From contig NW_027118693.1 of the NCBI RefSeq assembly GCF_036417845.1, positions 2,738,001 to 2,802,000 on the forward strand: DNA of 64,000 nucleotides, written 5' to 3'. The position numbers and the translations under genes are program-made. Within the stretch, counting starts at the first letter, position 1; each line of letters begins with the position of its first letter. The DNA is from Apteryx mantelli. Its lineage: Eukaryota > Chordata > Aves > Apterygiformes > Apterygidae. Shown piece by piece: positions 1 through 11,400 of this stretch. The notes below the pieces were generated by a model that ran no database searches, was not told where the DNA came from, and saw nothing but the letters and a program-made list of their open reading frames with translations.

Positions 1-218
1 TCACTGCCTTAGCCATTGTCTATGGATGCTGCATTGTTCTCTATGCACGGCCCACAGAAGAGGTTTCCTTGGAGACTAACAGAATTGTAGTTTTGCTGAA
101 CAATGTCCTGTACCCATTCTTAAACCCTTTCATCTACAGTCTCAGAAACAAGACTGTGAAACTGGCCCTGAAGGAAGCCATTGGCCGTGCAAAGGTTCGG
201 CTTTTCCCCCAGTCATGA
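1..218 (+). CDS. Olfactory receptor, 3' fragment cut by the window edge
   Basis: The frame starting at base 3 is open for 71 codons and ends at TGA 216-218. It encodes the last part of a class II olfactory receptor, an odorant-binding seven-helix GPCR of the olfactory sensory neuron membrane. The decisive motif is the helix 7 signature PFLNPFIYSLRNK, followed by a short basic tail (VKLALKEAIGR) usual for the family. A segment with GCCIVLYARP before it fits the end of helix 6 and extracellular loop 3. The N-terminal three quarters, including the start and the MAYDRY motif, lie outside the window, so it cannot be judged intact. Subfamily is not assigned; LNNVLYPFLNPF is somewhat like OR6/OR11-type receptors. 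Family assignment is firm. Confidence 0.93.
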   Translation, partial: TALAIVYGCCIVLYARPTEEVSLETNRIVVLLNNVLYPFLNPFIYSLRNKTVKLALKEAIGRAKVRLFPQS

Positions 219-2030
219 TGCTTTTCATGACAGCAATTCTGATTATGTATCATATATCATGTCACACACATATATATGTAGCTACTAAATACAGGTGCCT
301 CAGGAGATTTATGTTCTCATTGGACTGTAGTGGTCAAAGGAAGCAATGTGAATTGTGAGTCTTGGTTACAGGGGGTTCTTATAAACAAAATCTAAAAAAT
401 AGTAATAAAATGTTGAACACACACACACACACACACTTCTTAGGACTGCGACATAGACTGCCAGTGCATGCTGACACAAGGATGTTTTCATAAGTCATCT
501 CAGGAAATTTAGCTGAAAACTCTAGGGACAATGTCCAAGGGTTGTTGAGAAAAGCTCAGAACACTTTCCCTGAATAACAGAAGATGCTAAACATGGAAAT
601 TAAGCTCAGACACTACAATGGGTTCAAATTCATTGGATTCAAATCCATAATACACTTCTCAGTTTCATTAACGTGATGAAGACAGCCTCTTTGATTTGTC
701 AATGATAGCCTGCAGACGATAATTTTATTATTCACTTTGGAGGAAGGTTTCTTAAAAATTCACATTTTTGTAACATGTCCACTTTTGTGACCGTATGTCC
801 ATTTTTGTGAGCATGTCCACTGTTTAAAGCCCTGCTTTATCTATCTCCATTGATGACTCTAGGATGCATTGTCCTGAAGGAAAAAAAAAGAACATCATAT
901 TTCTTCTTGGAGAATTAGGCATTTTCTACCTTCCTTTTCTTTCCTGAAGGATTATTTCAGGATCAAGATTTTTTTCAAATAAACTATGTATGCTTCTATC
1001 ACACTTTTTTCTTCTTGTCCATCAATGAAATTATATATTCCTCCCTATCCCCCCTTATTTTATACTTCTGTCTCCATCCATATCTTTACATGGCAAAGTG
1101 ATGGGCAGAAGCATGTACAATTGATAAAAGGAAACATATTTTAGAGAAATAATAAACACGGAGATCCCTTTTCTCCTTTTATTTTGCATTCCACAGGGAA
1201 AAACAAAGCACAGAGGAAGGGAAGGCATTGCCATTGCTTTACTCCTGTGCAGTTGTTTCTAATCAGCATTTCATTTTGTTAGGGCCTCTGAGGGGCAGAA
1301 TTGTCGTTAACAGCTCTTTTAAAGTTTGTGTGTGAGTGTCCCATTTCCAAAGGGAATTCTACAAGGGTGAACTCTTTATAGCAAAATCCATCTCCTCATG
1401 TGGGACCCCAGGGAAGCTATGGCACGTTGGGTGACCAAAGCTCAGCCCAGCAGAGCACTTGGGCGCTCTTGAGCAGCTTGGTCATCCTGCTCCAGGTGGA
1501 TCCTTGTGCACCACAGTGAAGGATGTGGTGGCCCTGGGTCTTCCCATCCAGGCCCGCAGCTCCACCGGCAACACAGGGTCAGGGTATGCAGGCAGACGAC
1601 TAGGCTCTGCCTCGGAGTTGAGATAACTGAACAGGACGTGAGAAACTAGTGGCTATGAGAAATCATTGGACACTGCAGGGAACAGAATGAGACCCTGCCA
1701 AGTTCCAGACAGCACAGTGAGGGGTGGCTGGATTTCAGCAGTGATTAAGGGAGAGTTATATGAGAAAAGGACAAGCGTCACACATAACTGATGTATTGGG
1801 GATCCTTCGGGGAGTAGACTCTTGCAGCACCAGCAGTACTGAGGTAATGATATCAGAAGCACCACATGAGCCAGGGGTTACCTAGCTAACAGTACCAGAA
1901 ATATTAAACTTGAGTACATAGGCAGTAAAAGTGGGACCAATGAAGAAAAAAATACTTAGAGATGGGCTGTTTATTTCAAAGGGGATAAAGCTGGAGAAAG
2001 GGAGGGATCAAGCTGCATCATGGAAGAAGC
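219..2030. other. Intergenic, no gene seen
   Basis: Apart from the AC microsatellite, this AT-rich stretch shows only short chance frames. The first few hundred bases may include the 3' UTR of the olfactory receptor (several AATAAA-like sites, for example near 405 and 978). I see no conserved protein motif or structured RNA. Confidence 0.6.
417..436. repeat. (AC)10 microsatellite
   Basis: Ten uninterrupted AC dinucleotides lie about 200 bp downstream of the olfactory receptor stop codon. This is a simple repeat with no further function visible. Confidence 0.95.
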
Positions 2031-2420
2031 AGCATGGGAAAATGGAGGCAAAGGGAATAAAAGGGGCCAGTCATGTGTAAGCAAGCTGCTGGTGGGGACA
2101 CTTGTCTGGCCAGGCCGTGTACCTGGTCTCTGCGGTGTAGCCTATCATTGTATTAAATCCTATTCCTAGCTCTTTTCTGGGTGAGTGTGCTCGCTGTTCT
2201 GCATGAGTGCATGTGTGGAAGGCTTGCAGATGTCAAGGCAGCCAGCTACCAGAGACACCCATGCAAGGGTGTGTGTGAGGTCTCCTGCAAGCTTTGAGTC
2301 TGATTAGCTGGTGAGCAAGAACAGGACCAGGCCGTTTGTATCGTTCGTGTTTATGAGTGCTACTCGTGTCTCCGTGGTGCCTGTAAAGGTACTGTGCCCC
2401 TGCCGGAGTTGATTTTTTGG
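2031..2420 (+). repeat. LTR-like segment (tentative)
   Basis: The segment has features in the order expected of a retroviral LTR read on the plus strand. A TATA-like AATAAAAGG lies near 2057. About 90 bp further on is an ATTAAA polyadenylation-like signal near 2154, then a GT-rich stretch. No TG...CA ends, primer-binding site or second copy were found in the window, so a unique regulatory or random sequence is equally possible. Confidence 0.22.
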
Positions 2421-3985
2421 TGGTCAACTATGTCCGTACAGAGTGTGTGTATGCCTCTTGGAAGTGCATGCCCTGTCTCGCTACTGGCAGGACCAGGGAA
2501 CAGAGAAGCGCAGCAGTCTCCCTTCCAGTGGACCAGGAAGGAGGAATCCCTTTATTCAAAAATCCACTGGATCCAGCGTCCTCTAACAGTGCAGGCCTTG
2601 GAGGTGCTGCAGCCACTTGGTCTTGATGTTGAGGTCCCACTTCTCTGTCACCTTGTGGTTCCCAAAGGGCACAGAGGCTTAGGCTTTGGGGCTGCAGCAT
2701 GAAGGACCAGCTTTGGCACACATCGTTCTAGTTCCCCACTATTGATTTAAGCAATACAAATACAGAGATCTTATAAGTGTTTGGGTCAGTGATCCCCTAG
2801 AGTCAAAGGGAGTTTTGTTTTGTTTTGTTTTTTTCTGATCAGACTTTCCATCTGCCAGCCTTTATCATAAAAGTGGCTGGGGTTGGACAGGCAGTGCCAT
2901 ATGATCTACCCTCCATTTCTAAACCATCCACAGAAAGTAGCACTACTTAGTCAGTCTAAATAGCAGGGGCAATGGCCACTGTTTTGTTGGTGGTCCATAA
3001 ACAAGACAGTTGTGCTAAGCAAAACTCTGTTGTCTCAGGATCTGCTACACATTTCTAAACACATCTTCATCATGTCCAAGGGTAAAAAAAAAGCTGGGGG
3101 ATATTTAAGCCAAATAACTATCTCAAATATCTCAAGACCTGTTTTCTCCTTTTGCACAACAAACATTACTCTCCTGTTAAGGATGGTAGGAAGGTGTTTG
3201 GGTCGAGAAACTTTTTTGAGCTCCGTCAGGCATTGCACAAACATCTCCATAGCTGCATTATTGCCATTTCTGCCTGCTCTGAGACTGGGCACAAGATAAC
3301 ATGGGCACAAGAATAAGGGGCCTTAACTGTAAGCTGATGTGTAGATCTGGGGCAGCACAAGGCCCTGGCTATTAGTCTTTAAATGGTTTGTCCCGGATTT
3401 CGTGAGAGGGGTGCCCAGTCTACATGGAAAAGCACCACAAATGTAAAAGCTGGGAATGCTTTTTGTACCGTGAAAAGATCTTGAACGTCAGCCAGCACCA
3501 GTGTTTCACACCTGTGGTCGAACCCCAGAAACAGGGAAGGGCTGTATTTGCTGTGATGTGTAACGTGCAGGAAACTGGAACCAATCACATTTCTCTCCTG
3601 GAGGTAGCACTGGAAGTACCGTGGGATGAAGAAGGGGTGGAAAGGAAAGCTTGGTGAGAACGGGAGTTCAGGAGGGTCACGAGTCTCGGGGACTTTCTGG
3701 GGTTGGCTCCACCCGCGCCGGCTCGAAGGTCTCCATGGCGAGGGACAGTCTGTGACACACCATGCTGCATCTCTACGGTCGCCTGGAGGGGACACCCTCC
3801 CTAACATCTCTATGCTCAGGTGGCTCCTCTGGGCCGGCCTCCAGTGCCTCTCTATGCTCTCCCGGCAGAGGGACACTCTGGGATCCCCCCTCCAGCCCCT
3901 TTCTTGGGCTGCTGATGGAGACAAAATTTCAGGGCCACCTGCTCATGGCAGATAATGCCAAAGGCTGTGATGGCCCCTGGGTTGT
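2421..3985. other. Intergenic, no supported gene
   Basis: Short overlapping frames occur on both strands, but none has recognisable domains. One frame at 3424-3657 has a Cys/His spacing vaguely like a C2H2 finger but lacks the second His and any neighbouring finger. GC content rises toward the CpG island that follows. Confidence 0.5.
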
Positions 3986-3989
3986 TTGT

Positions 3990-4960
3990 CCACTTCTGAA
4001 AAAAAGGCCGCGGCCTCCCAGGGCTCCTGTCACATGTGCCTGCATCCCCTTGCGGAGACTCGCCCAGGCCCCGGGCCACAGCGGGGCCCTGTGGCAGCAG
4101 CGCCCCGGCAGCAGCATTTCCCCACCAACACTCCCCTGCAGCACAACTTCCGCAGCCCAGGGCCAGCCCGGCGCCGCTCCCCCTCGCTCCCTGCCCTCCC
4201 CCCCGCCCCCGGCCCCAGCCGGCAGCAGCCGCCGCAGGCTCCGGCCACATGAGCACACGCCGGGCAGCAGCGTCGCTCCGGGCTCCCTGCGCAGCAGCCG
4301 CCAACACCCGCCACTGCCGCAGCTGCTTCTCCGCGGCCTCGAGAGCGGTGCCGTGGCGGGGCACAGCAGGGGCGGGGCCGGCAGCACCAGGGCAGTGGCC
4401 ATGGACACACAGGCCCCGCCCCCCACAGGGCCGGAAGTGCCGCCTCCCACGGAGCATGCGCACTGGCGCAGAGGAGGGCAGTGAGGGGCAGGGTGGGGGC
4501 AGGGCTGGGGCTGCCCGGGCCCTGCGGTGAGGGAGGGAGGGAGGGAGGTGGCGAGAGGCGGCTGGTGCCGCGCGGGGCAGCGTCTCCCGGTGCGGGGCCA
4601 TCCGGAGCCTCGAGCCGCAGCGCCGGGAGCTGCTGCACCGGGGCCGAGGGCCGAGGGCCACGGGCTGGGCAGAGCGAGCGGCTGTGCGCGCGAGGGCAGC
4701 TGGAGCCGCCACGGCCCGGCTGTGTGCGAGCAGCTGCTGGGGAAGGCCCAGCCCGGCCTGGGCCGCCTGCGGCCCTGCGGGAGCCCCCGGCTCTTGCACC
4801 CTTGTGCTGGCGGCCCTGCGGCTCAGTGCCGGCTGTGGTGGCCGTCTGTCAGCGCCGTCCCGGCCGCGAGGGGAGGGCGTGGGTGCAGCTGGGCTTGTGG
4901 TGGCTCCAGGCTGGAGGTGACAGCAGGCGTGGTGGAGCCAGCAGAGGTGCTGCTGGTGCT
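3990..4960. promoter_or_regulatory. CpG island 1, probable TATA-less promoter
   Basis: This roughly 1-kb block is very GC- and CpG-rich, unlike its surroundings. It contains an ETS-type site CCGGAAGT (4431-4438) and, about 20 bp further on, a palindromic NRF1-type site GCATGCGCAC (4454-4463). That pairing is typical of housekeeping-gene promoters. Long open frames across the block on both strands follow from stop codons being rare in GC-rich DNA and have no recognisable domains. The direction of transcription and the target gene are not evident; the duplicated segment at 5.36-5.65 kb lies just downstream on the plus strand. Confidence 0.7.
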
Positions 4961-5358
4961 GCCTGTGGGCAGAGTGGTGTGAAGGCGCTTTCTGAGCTTC
5001 CTCGCAGACCTGCTGGTCTCTCCGTGGGCTTCAGAGTCTCGGGCTCCTTTCCCTTCCCCCCACCGCAGCAGCAGGGATCTGGAAGCAGAGGCTCAGGGAA
5101 GCTCCTTGCCTTTGGTGTCATCCCTGCCTGGAGCTTCCTGCTGAGAAGCCCCTGGGGAAGTGTCGTGGGGGCGAGCGGGAGCTGTGAGCAGCCCTGCCCC
5201 ACGCAGCCCCTCCGCATGGGGAATGTCCCTGCCCTGCTGGGGCCGCTCCTTCCCCCAGAGCTTCCGCAGCCCATGTTCACCCTGTTTGTAGTTACCCCTG
5301 GATGTTGCCGGGAGAAGGCTGGGTTGTGCTTTGTGTCTGCTGGGAGACCGATGCTGGC

Positions 5359-5645
5359 GAGTTGTGACTGAAGGATCAGCATGAAATGCGCCTCTGGCTA
5401 AAAGCTGGACTGGAGCACACAGGCATTTTTTGTCACCTTGGGTTTTGCCTTCTGAAATACCAGCATGTGCTGACCGAGAATGGATTTTGATAGGAATGGA
5501 TCTGCACTTAAAATCGACGCCCTGCTTTTTTTGTAAGTCAAATTCGGTAGCATATTGACAGCCGATGTTCTCTGTATGACAGGAAAGGTGCAGTTAAGGA
5601 TATTGGCTTTGTTCTGCGGACGCTTTGTACATCTGATACCCTCGA
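5359..5645 (+). repeat. Duplicated segment, copy A (partner at 20.41-20.69 kb)
   Basis: This stretch aligns over about 280 bp with 20413-20692 in the same orientation. Shared blocks include TTTTGCCTTCTGAAATACCA and AAGGTGC(A/G)(G/C)TTAAGGAT. In both copies a frame reading FCHL-x-FCLLKYQ runs to a stop at the same point. Most differences change the amino acid, so the frame does not look conserved as protein. The match continues past the stop, so this is genomic duplication or a dispersed repeat rather than a single shared exon. Confidence 0.65.
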
Positions 5646-7611
5646 CGCTTGGGCCGCTGGCCAGCAGAGCACCGGCACAAGAGCACCGTGATGCAATGCT
5701 GCCACTTCACCGTGGAGCGCGAGAGAGTCGGTGCAAGAGGGATGGGGGCTTCAGCCAGTGCCTGTGGGGTGGCCTTGGCCCTGGCACAGTGATGCACCCA
5801 ACATGCTGCCAGCAGCAGCAGCCGTGCAGATCTCAGCATCCCCTGATGCAAGAAGAAGAAACATGTCCTGAGGAGTCATGTTTTAACTCTGCATTTTGGA
5901 TACCATAATTCATATTGCTGTCATGTACCCTGATAGCAGTTTTTTCATGACCATCCCTTCCCTCATGTGTGTTGCTTCTGTGTGAAAGTGCACAAGTGAT
6001 AATTTCTGCTGTTTTACTGTCCCTGTAGTTCACACCCTGTAAAGCCTGATCGGAAACCTGTTGTTAAAAGTGAGGGCTGGCTAAGATAAGCGGAGCACAA
6101 TGAAGACACCTGCCTTGCTCTGCCCTGCTCCTGGAAGTGGTCTGCTGCAGGCTAGGCTGCCTCTTGGAAGGCTTTGTCATCTCAAAAGTGATTATTACAG
6201 CAGTGTGTCCCTGGCAACTCTCGGTGCTAAATTCCACAAGGCTGCAGAATTGGTTCACTTTTTAGGTCATTTTCATGGTACAGGTTTTGGAAGGAAATGA
6301 TTTCTTCTGTGTGTCTGAGAGGGCTTGCAAGCATTTCCATACATAATGTTCTTTTGTCTTCCCTCTGCTGTTTATTCTTGTATCTCTTTTTTGTTCTCTC
6401 CCTCCCCACTTAGCTTTCTTGCTCTTAGCATGCTGCTGAAGCAAAGGAAAGGAACTAGGGGGTGTGTGTGGGGGGAGGCGGGAGGGAGAGAGGGTGCTTA
6501 AAAGGTGCAGAAGGCAGGTATGTAAAACTAGGGAGCCCTTTTAAAAGATATGGATTTTCTGCTCTCCTGTTATGGGGAAAATCAGGAAATTGAGAGGAAG
6601 AAGAGAAAAGAAACTTTTTTCTTAAATGAAAGTCAGTAGGTTGTATATTAAACGCAATTAATTAATGGTATTAACTCCATTCCCCCACCCTTCAATCTCA
6701 AGGGCTTAATTTCATTCTGGCTGTGCCAGGGGCACGATGGGAAAGGGCAGAGTCAAGAGGCTGCGGCCTGGCTCTTCAGTGCAGCCGCAGGGCAGAGGGC
6801 TCGAGGGTAGTAAATGAGCGTGGGGAGAAACAAGCCCATCTTCTGAAGCTCAGCACCCAAGTTCAGCTTTTTTTTTTTCTCTTTTTATGGTAGCAGGTTG
6901 GGGGTTGATGTCACATCGAGCTGAGGGGGGTGTAAAACCATGCTGCAGCAGCACATGGTCCATCGCCTACAGTCCTGCTCTCAGCCCGTGCCAGTCCTTG
7001 CAGTTTTGTGATGAGAGGGATTTCTGGCTGAAAACAAACCCCATGAGTAGGAAGAGGATCACAGGAGAGGGGAGCACCTGCTTTGCGGGCTGGCTTGGGG
7101 TTACAGCAGCTGGAGGAGATGCTGAAGCCGAGCCCGCAGTGAGGGAGTGAAGCTGCAGGTTGTCACGCTTCATTTGGAAGGAGACTGTTCCCATCTGCCA
7201 ACCTGATGGTCAACCAGGTGGCCAAGCTGGTGAAGAGAGCCTTAAAGTGGGAGTGAGTGGGAGGAGAGGGTGACTCAAAAAAGAGTGAGGATGTAATGGT
7301 GTGGGATGGCAATGAAAAGGTGCAGGGTGACGTGGGGAAGAGAAACGCCGAGAGAGCAGTGGGAATGCAGGGAGCTCTGCCTAGGGACGGACGGTGAGGC
7401 ATTCGAGAGTGTATGGGTGAGGATTAGGGGGCAGACCAACAGGGGTGGCCTTGTAGTGGATTTCTGCAATGGATTGTCTGAAGAAGGGCAGCCTCTGCAA
7501 GGCCCAAGGAGCGCTGAGCTGGGGAGAGGAAAATTTGTCCTGCTCTGCAGATGCCAGCTCCCAGGCAGGCTCAGAGCTGGAACAAGAGGCTTGGAGGCAA
7601 TGACGTGGCAA
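5646..7611. other. Intergenic, no supported gene
   Basis: The stretch holds low-complexity A/T-rich patches (around 6,560-6,670), a short poly-T (about 6871-6880) and chance frames only. No protein, RNA or repeat family was recognised. Confidence 0.5.
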
Positions 7612-7852
7612 TGGATGTCCCCACAGTGACCACCAAGGCATTGTGATGGGAGTCCCCACGGCGACCACCAGAGCTTTGTTGATGGGGGGTCCCCATGGTC
7701 ACCACGAAGGCATTGAGATGGGGGTCCCCGTGGTCACCACCAAGGCATTGTGATGGGAGTCCCCACGGCGACCACCAGGGCTTTTTGATGGGAGTGGCGT
7801 CATGCACACAAGGCCATTGTGATGGGGCAGTCCCTGTGGTGACCGTGTCTTT
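7612..7852. repeat. 35-36-bp minisatellite, about six units
   Basis: Six degenerate tandem units are marked by GATGGG at about 7645, 7681, 7717, 7752, 7787 and 7821. Each contains a form of GTCCCC(A/G)(C/T)GG(C/T)(G/C)ACCACCA(A/G)GGC. Units alternate between CATTGTGATGGG and CTTTGTTGATGGG versions, which suggests a higher-order two-unit period. No coding sense is apparent. Confidence 0.9.
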
Positions 7853-10549
7853 GCTGGGGCCAGAGCCCTGAGGTCCTCACTCCGAGGAGAGCGGCTTGAT
7901 CAGGAGGAAGCAGCTCCCCTTGGTGCCAGAGTGGCAGGCCTCTGGAAGAGGATCCTGGAGATGGGCAAGGAGCGGCAGGCAAACGTCTGCTCCCAGCCCA
8001 AGGATGGGCTTCCAGGCACACAGGAGCGCAGGAGGAGAGGCCACATCCCAGACTAGCCTCCTTCAGGCCTTCAGCTTCACAACGTGTCACAGCTTCAAAT
8101 GAGCTCTCTAGAGCAGCACTTTCCATGCCCCTGGTGTGTAGAGAAGACTTTGGGTAAACAAGCAGGAGACAGGGGAGAGAAAGGGCAGAGACACCAGGCT
8201 GCAGAGCTGGGGCTCCCAGCATCACAGAGGGGGTGCCACAGGCTCAAGAAGCAACCCAAAGTAAAGGAGTCCTTCCTTTTGCAGTGACTTGAAAAGCCAC
8301 ATCTCTCACAGTATTCAAGGCAAATGGAGTCTCCCTTCTGCAAGATTTGTCCCAGGCCTGTGCAGAGACTAGCAAGAGCAGGAAGGTCGGTTGCAGGGAT
8401 GCTCTCAAGCTTCAGCAGCTGCAGAGCTGGGAGCTGGTCATCTCACAAACTTCGGAGTGAGTCAAAATGCAGGTCCTGAGGCATTGCACTGCCTCATAGG
8501 CTCTGCACTGGAGCCTGGACAGCAGCACTGCAGTGTGTGGGCATGTCCTGAGAAGCCCAGAGTCATAAATTGTGGGAGATCCAGGATGTCAGCGCTGTAC
8601 AGACCCAGCAGAGCAAGGGTGCCTGCGGGGAGGAGGGCAAGGGGCTGAGGAGCATACCCAGGGGAGAAGCACAGCCCCAAGGTGACACTGAAAAGCCCAA
8701 GGACCAAATGAGGCCCTGGGATGAGAAATGGCTTTCCTCAGGCTCAGCCAGAAGGAAAGATGGGCAAATTTCATGGGAAATGGGAAAACTTCCCCACATT
8801 TGCTACCTGGCCTCGCCCATGGCTTTGGAGCCTGGCAGGCTCCAGGGTCCTGGATAAGGGCCTCTGGATGATGTGTGTCAAGGGTATGTTTGCTCTTTTC
8901 TGGCATAGCATCTCTAGCTCAAGCACTGCCGACTGAGAAACCTTGCCGAGCACTTTTAAAAGCAGAGAGCCTGCCTTGGTGCCTAAAGGAGGAAAGCTAC
9001 GTCCTGTCCCACATTGTCCTACATCCTGCTTCCACAAAAAGAGGGGCCCACAGCAGAAACCAGTTTTGAGGCTCACCAAAGCATTTCTCAGCCTGTGGCC
9101 ATGCTTTGTGCTGGTTCATCCCACATGCCTTGGATCCTGTAAAAACACCAACCCCCAAACCCCAGATTCCTGCACAGGTCTGCCCAGTGCAGTGACCTGT
9201 CAGTGCAGGGGTGCAGAAGTGACGTCTCCAGTGCCCCATTTGAGACATTTCACAGTCTTTGGCACTGTCTGGAGACGTTCCTGAAGGATTTATCAGAAAA
9301 TTATGGAAAATAACTGCAGTGAAGGCAGGTGGCTGCTTTCCAGCACATGAGGGGAAATCTCTCTGCTCTCTCCCTGCCTGTGCCATCTCCATGGCAGTGA
9401 CCTACTGAGCCCCCAGATGACACGAGCTGAGGTCCCAATGGGACGTGCCCCATCACAGGGAGGTCTCCCCGGTGTCATGGGCAGGGTCCCTCACTTCCCT
9501 GTGAGGCCCAGGCACTCCTGGGCACTGCTCACACCCTCCCCACGGCTGCCCTTCATAGTGGCTCCATGGCAAGGAGAGGGGACAGGAGGCAGTGGGGACC
9601 ACGTTGGGGTAGCAGGAGGAGCAGGGGCATGTTGGAAAGGAGTTTTGGGTAATGAGATGGGAAGAGCGTCCTGTTTCTCTGGCTGGAGAGGTGAAACGAG
9701 AGCAAGAGGGCAAGCAACATGGAGGACTGCTGGACGGACACCATCAGCCAGGACCACAGCTCCTTGTTCCAACACTCCTGCGGCTCTCCACCAAGGGTAA
9801 GGGCTTTGGGAGCTCCTTCCCAAGGTGTCGCACAGAGACTGTTAACTGCCAAAACCGCTGTGGATCCCAGGCTGTGGGGGTGGCTGGACAGGGCTGAGGA
9901 CTGCTACGAGAGCCCTGCCTGAGGGTCCCCTCTTGCTTGGGGGACAATGTGGCAGCCAGGACTGCTGGGTCCTGGGGCTGGGGCTGTCCTGAGCCCCAAG
10001 GCTTCTGTGCGGCCAGCTCCATCACCTCTTGGGGGGGGGGGGGGCATGGGAATCCATGACAGGTTTCCCTGGGAGTGGGTCCCCCTTTGGGGTCTGGCTC
10101 TGAGAGGAAAGGGGTCCTGCATCCCAGAGGCTGAGGTGGCCTGCAGCTCCACGGGGCTCTCAAGACCCTGCTGGAAATGTCCATATACCATAATGAAACC
10201 ATCACCTTGTAATAACACCAAGTCCACTGGGTGTTTGGGAAAATCTCTGTTCCTTCCCCCTGGATCCTTCCAACTTGGCGCAGCATGTTTTGCGCTCAGA
10301 GGTGCCATCTTCAGATGGCCAATGCCCCTGTCCTCCTGCAAATTGGGCTCAAACCTCTGCACCCAAAAGAAAATACATTGGAGAGAGCAGATTGGAAACA
10401 GGCAGAGGTGCAATCCTCATTCAACAGGTCCTGGCTGACCCCAAGGTTTTTTCTCTGAGCTGGGGTGGGCAGTGCTGAGGTGAGCCCAACACAGCCATCT
10501 CCCCCAGCCCCCTCACGACCCCACACCACCGCTCCCTAGCCGAGCCCTA
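7853..10549. other. Intergenic, no supported gene
   Basis: Many overlapping frames on both strands, none with a recognisable domain or a consistent reading frame. A pure run of 14 G lies at 10031-10044. GC content rises toward the CpG island that follows. Confidence 0.5.
10031..10044 (+). repeat. G14 homopolymer
   Basis: An uninterrupted run of 14 guanines. It could form a G-quadruplex and is prone to sequencing or slippage error, so its true length is uncertain. Confidence 0.9.
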
Positions 10550-11400
10550 GGGCTGCCGTGGGCAGGGGGCCAGGGCAGGAGGGGCGAGAGGACACTGCCC
10601 TGCCCTGCCCTGGGGGCAGCAGGACGCTGCCTGCGGGCTCCAGTGCCACGGCCAGCCCCAGGGCCCCCACGCCAGCGCCATGGCTGCCACCAGCACACGC
10701 CCCAGCGCTGCCCCCCTGTGCCCCGCACGGCCCCCAGGGCGCAGGGCAGCCAGCAGCCCCGCGGGGCCCCTGCCGCACAGCACAGACCTGCCGGGGCAGC
10801 GGCCGCGTCCCGGGGCCCCGCACTGCCCGCAAACACGGCGGCGCGCTGCCGCCAGGCCCCGCCGCGCCCCACGCTGCCGCCCACAACATGGCGCCCGACC
10901 GCGGGGGAGGGGGCGAACATACCCGCCAGGACAGGAGGGCCCAGCGTTGCCATGGCATCGCCCAGTGCAGCCTTTCTATTGGCTGTCAGGAGGAGGAGGG
11001 CGGGCATCGATTTCACTGATGGCTCTGTCAGCCAATTGCAGTCCAATATGTGGAAAAAAAAAGACGTCAAAGACGTGAAAGAGGAGCGGGAGCAAAGCAG
11101 GCGAGAAGCGAGCGGGCGAGAGGGTTTGGTGGGGGCTGCGGGCGCGTTCAAATGGCGGCGGGTGCCCTCCCGCCGGGGCGGGGCAGCGGTGCTGGCTTTG
11201 CCGGGGCTGCTTTGCTGCAGGAGCTGCAGCAGGGGCTGGTGGGGCCGTGAGCAGGGGCCAGAGCGACGTGGGCCAGAGGGGGGAGCTGCCCTGCAGGCAG
11301 ACGTGGCGGCCTGCCGCGAGCAGCTGGGCCGGGGCGGCTCGGTGGGGTTTGGGGGCAGGAAGCTTTGGCCCTGTGGTGGCTCTGGGATCCCTGTTAAAGC
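10550..11400. promoter_or_regulatory. CpG island 2, probable bidirectional or cell-cycle-type promoter
   Basis: This block is strongly CpG-rich. Its core (10978-11155) holds a reverse CCAAT box ATTGG (10978-10982), two forward CCAAT boxes (11032-11036 and 11043-11047) and a CRE-like GACGTCAA (11063-11070). TTCAAA at 11145-11150 is the reverse of a CHR element and is followed directly by ATGGCGGCGG (11152). An open frame from that ATG (32 codons) runs to a GTGAGC that could be a splice donor near 11247, which would make it a first coding exon; this is conjecture. The minus-strand frame that crosses the whole island also crosses the promoter core and is unlikely to be a gene. Confidence 0.68.

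Noticed and set aside
3424..3657. Possible C2H2 zinc-finger remnant
   Set aside because: Only one Cys pair with unusual spacing and one correctly placed His; no second His, linker or neighbouring finger.
4481..5371. 296-codon plus-strand frame across CpG island 1, and long minus-strand frames over the same DNA
   Set aside because: Open on several frames at once because of GC content; no recognisable protein.
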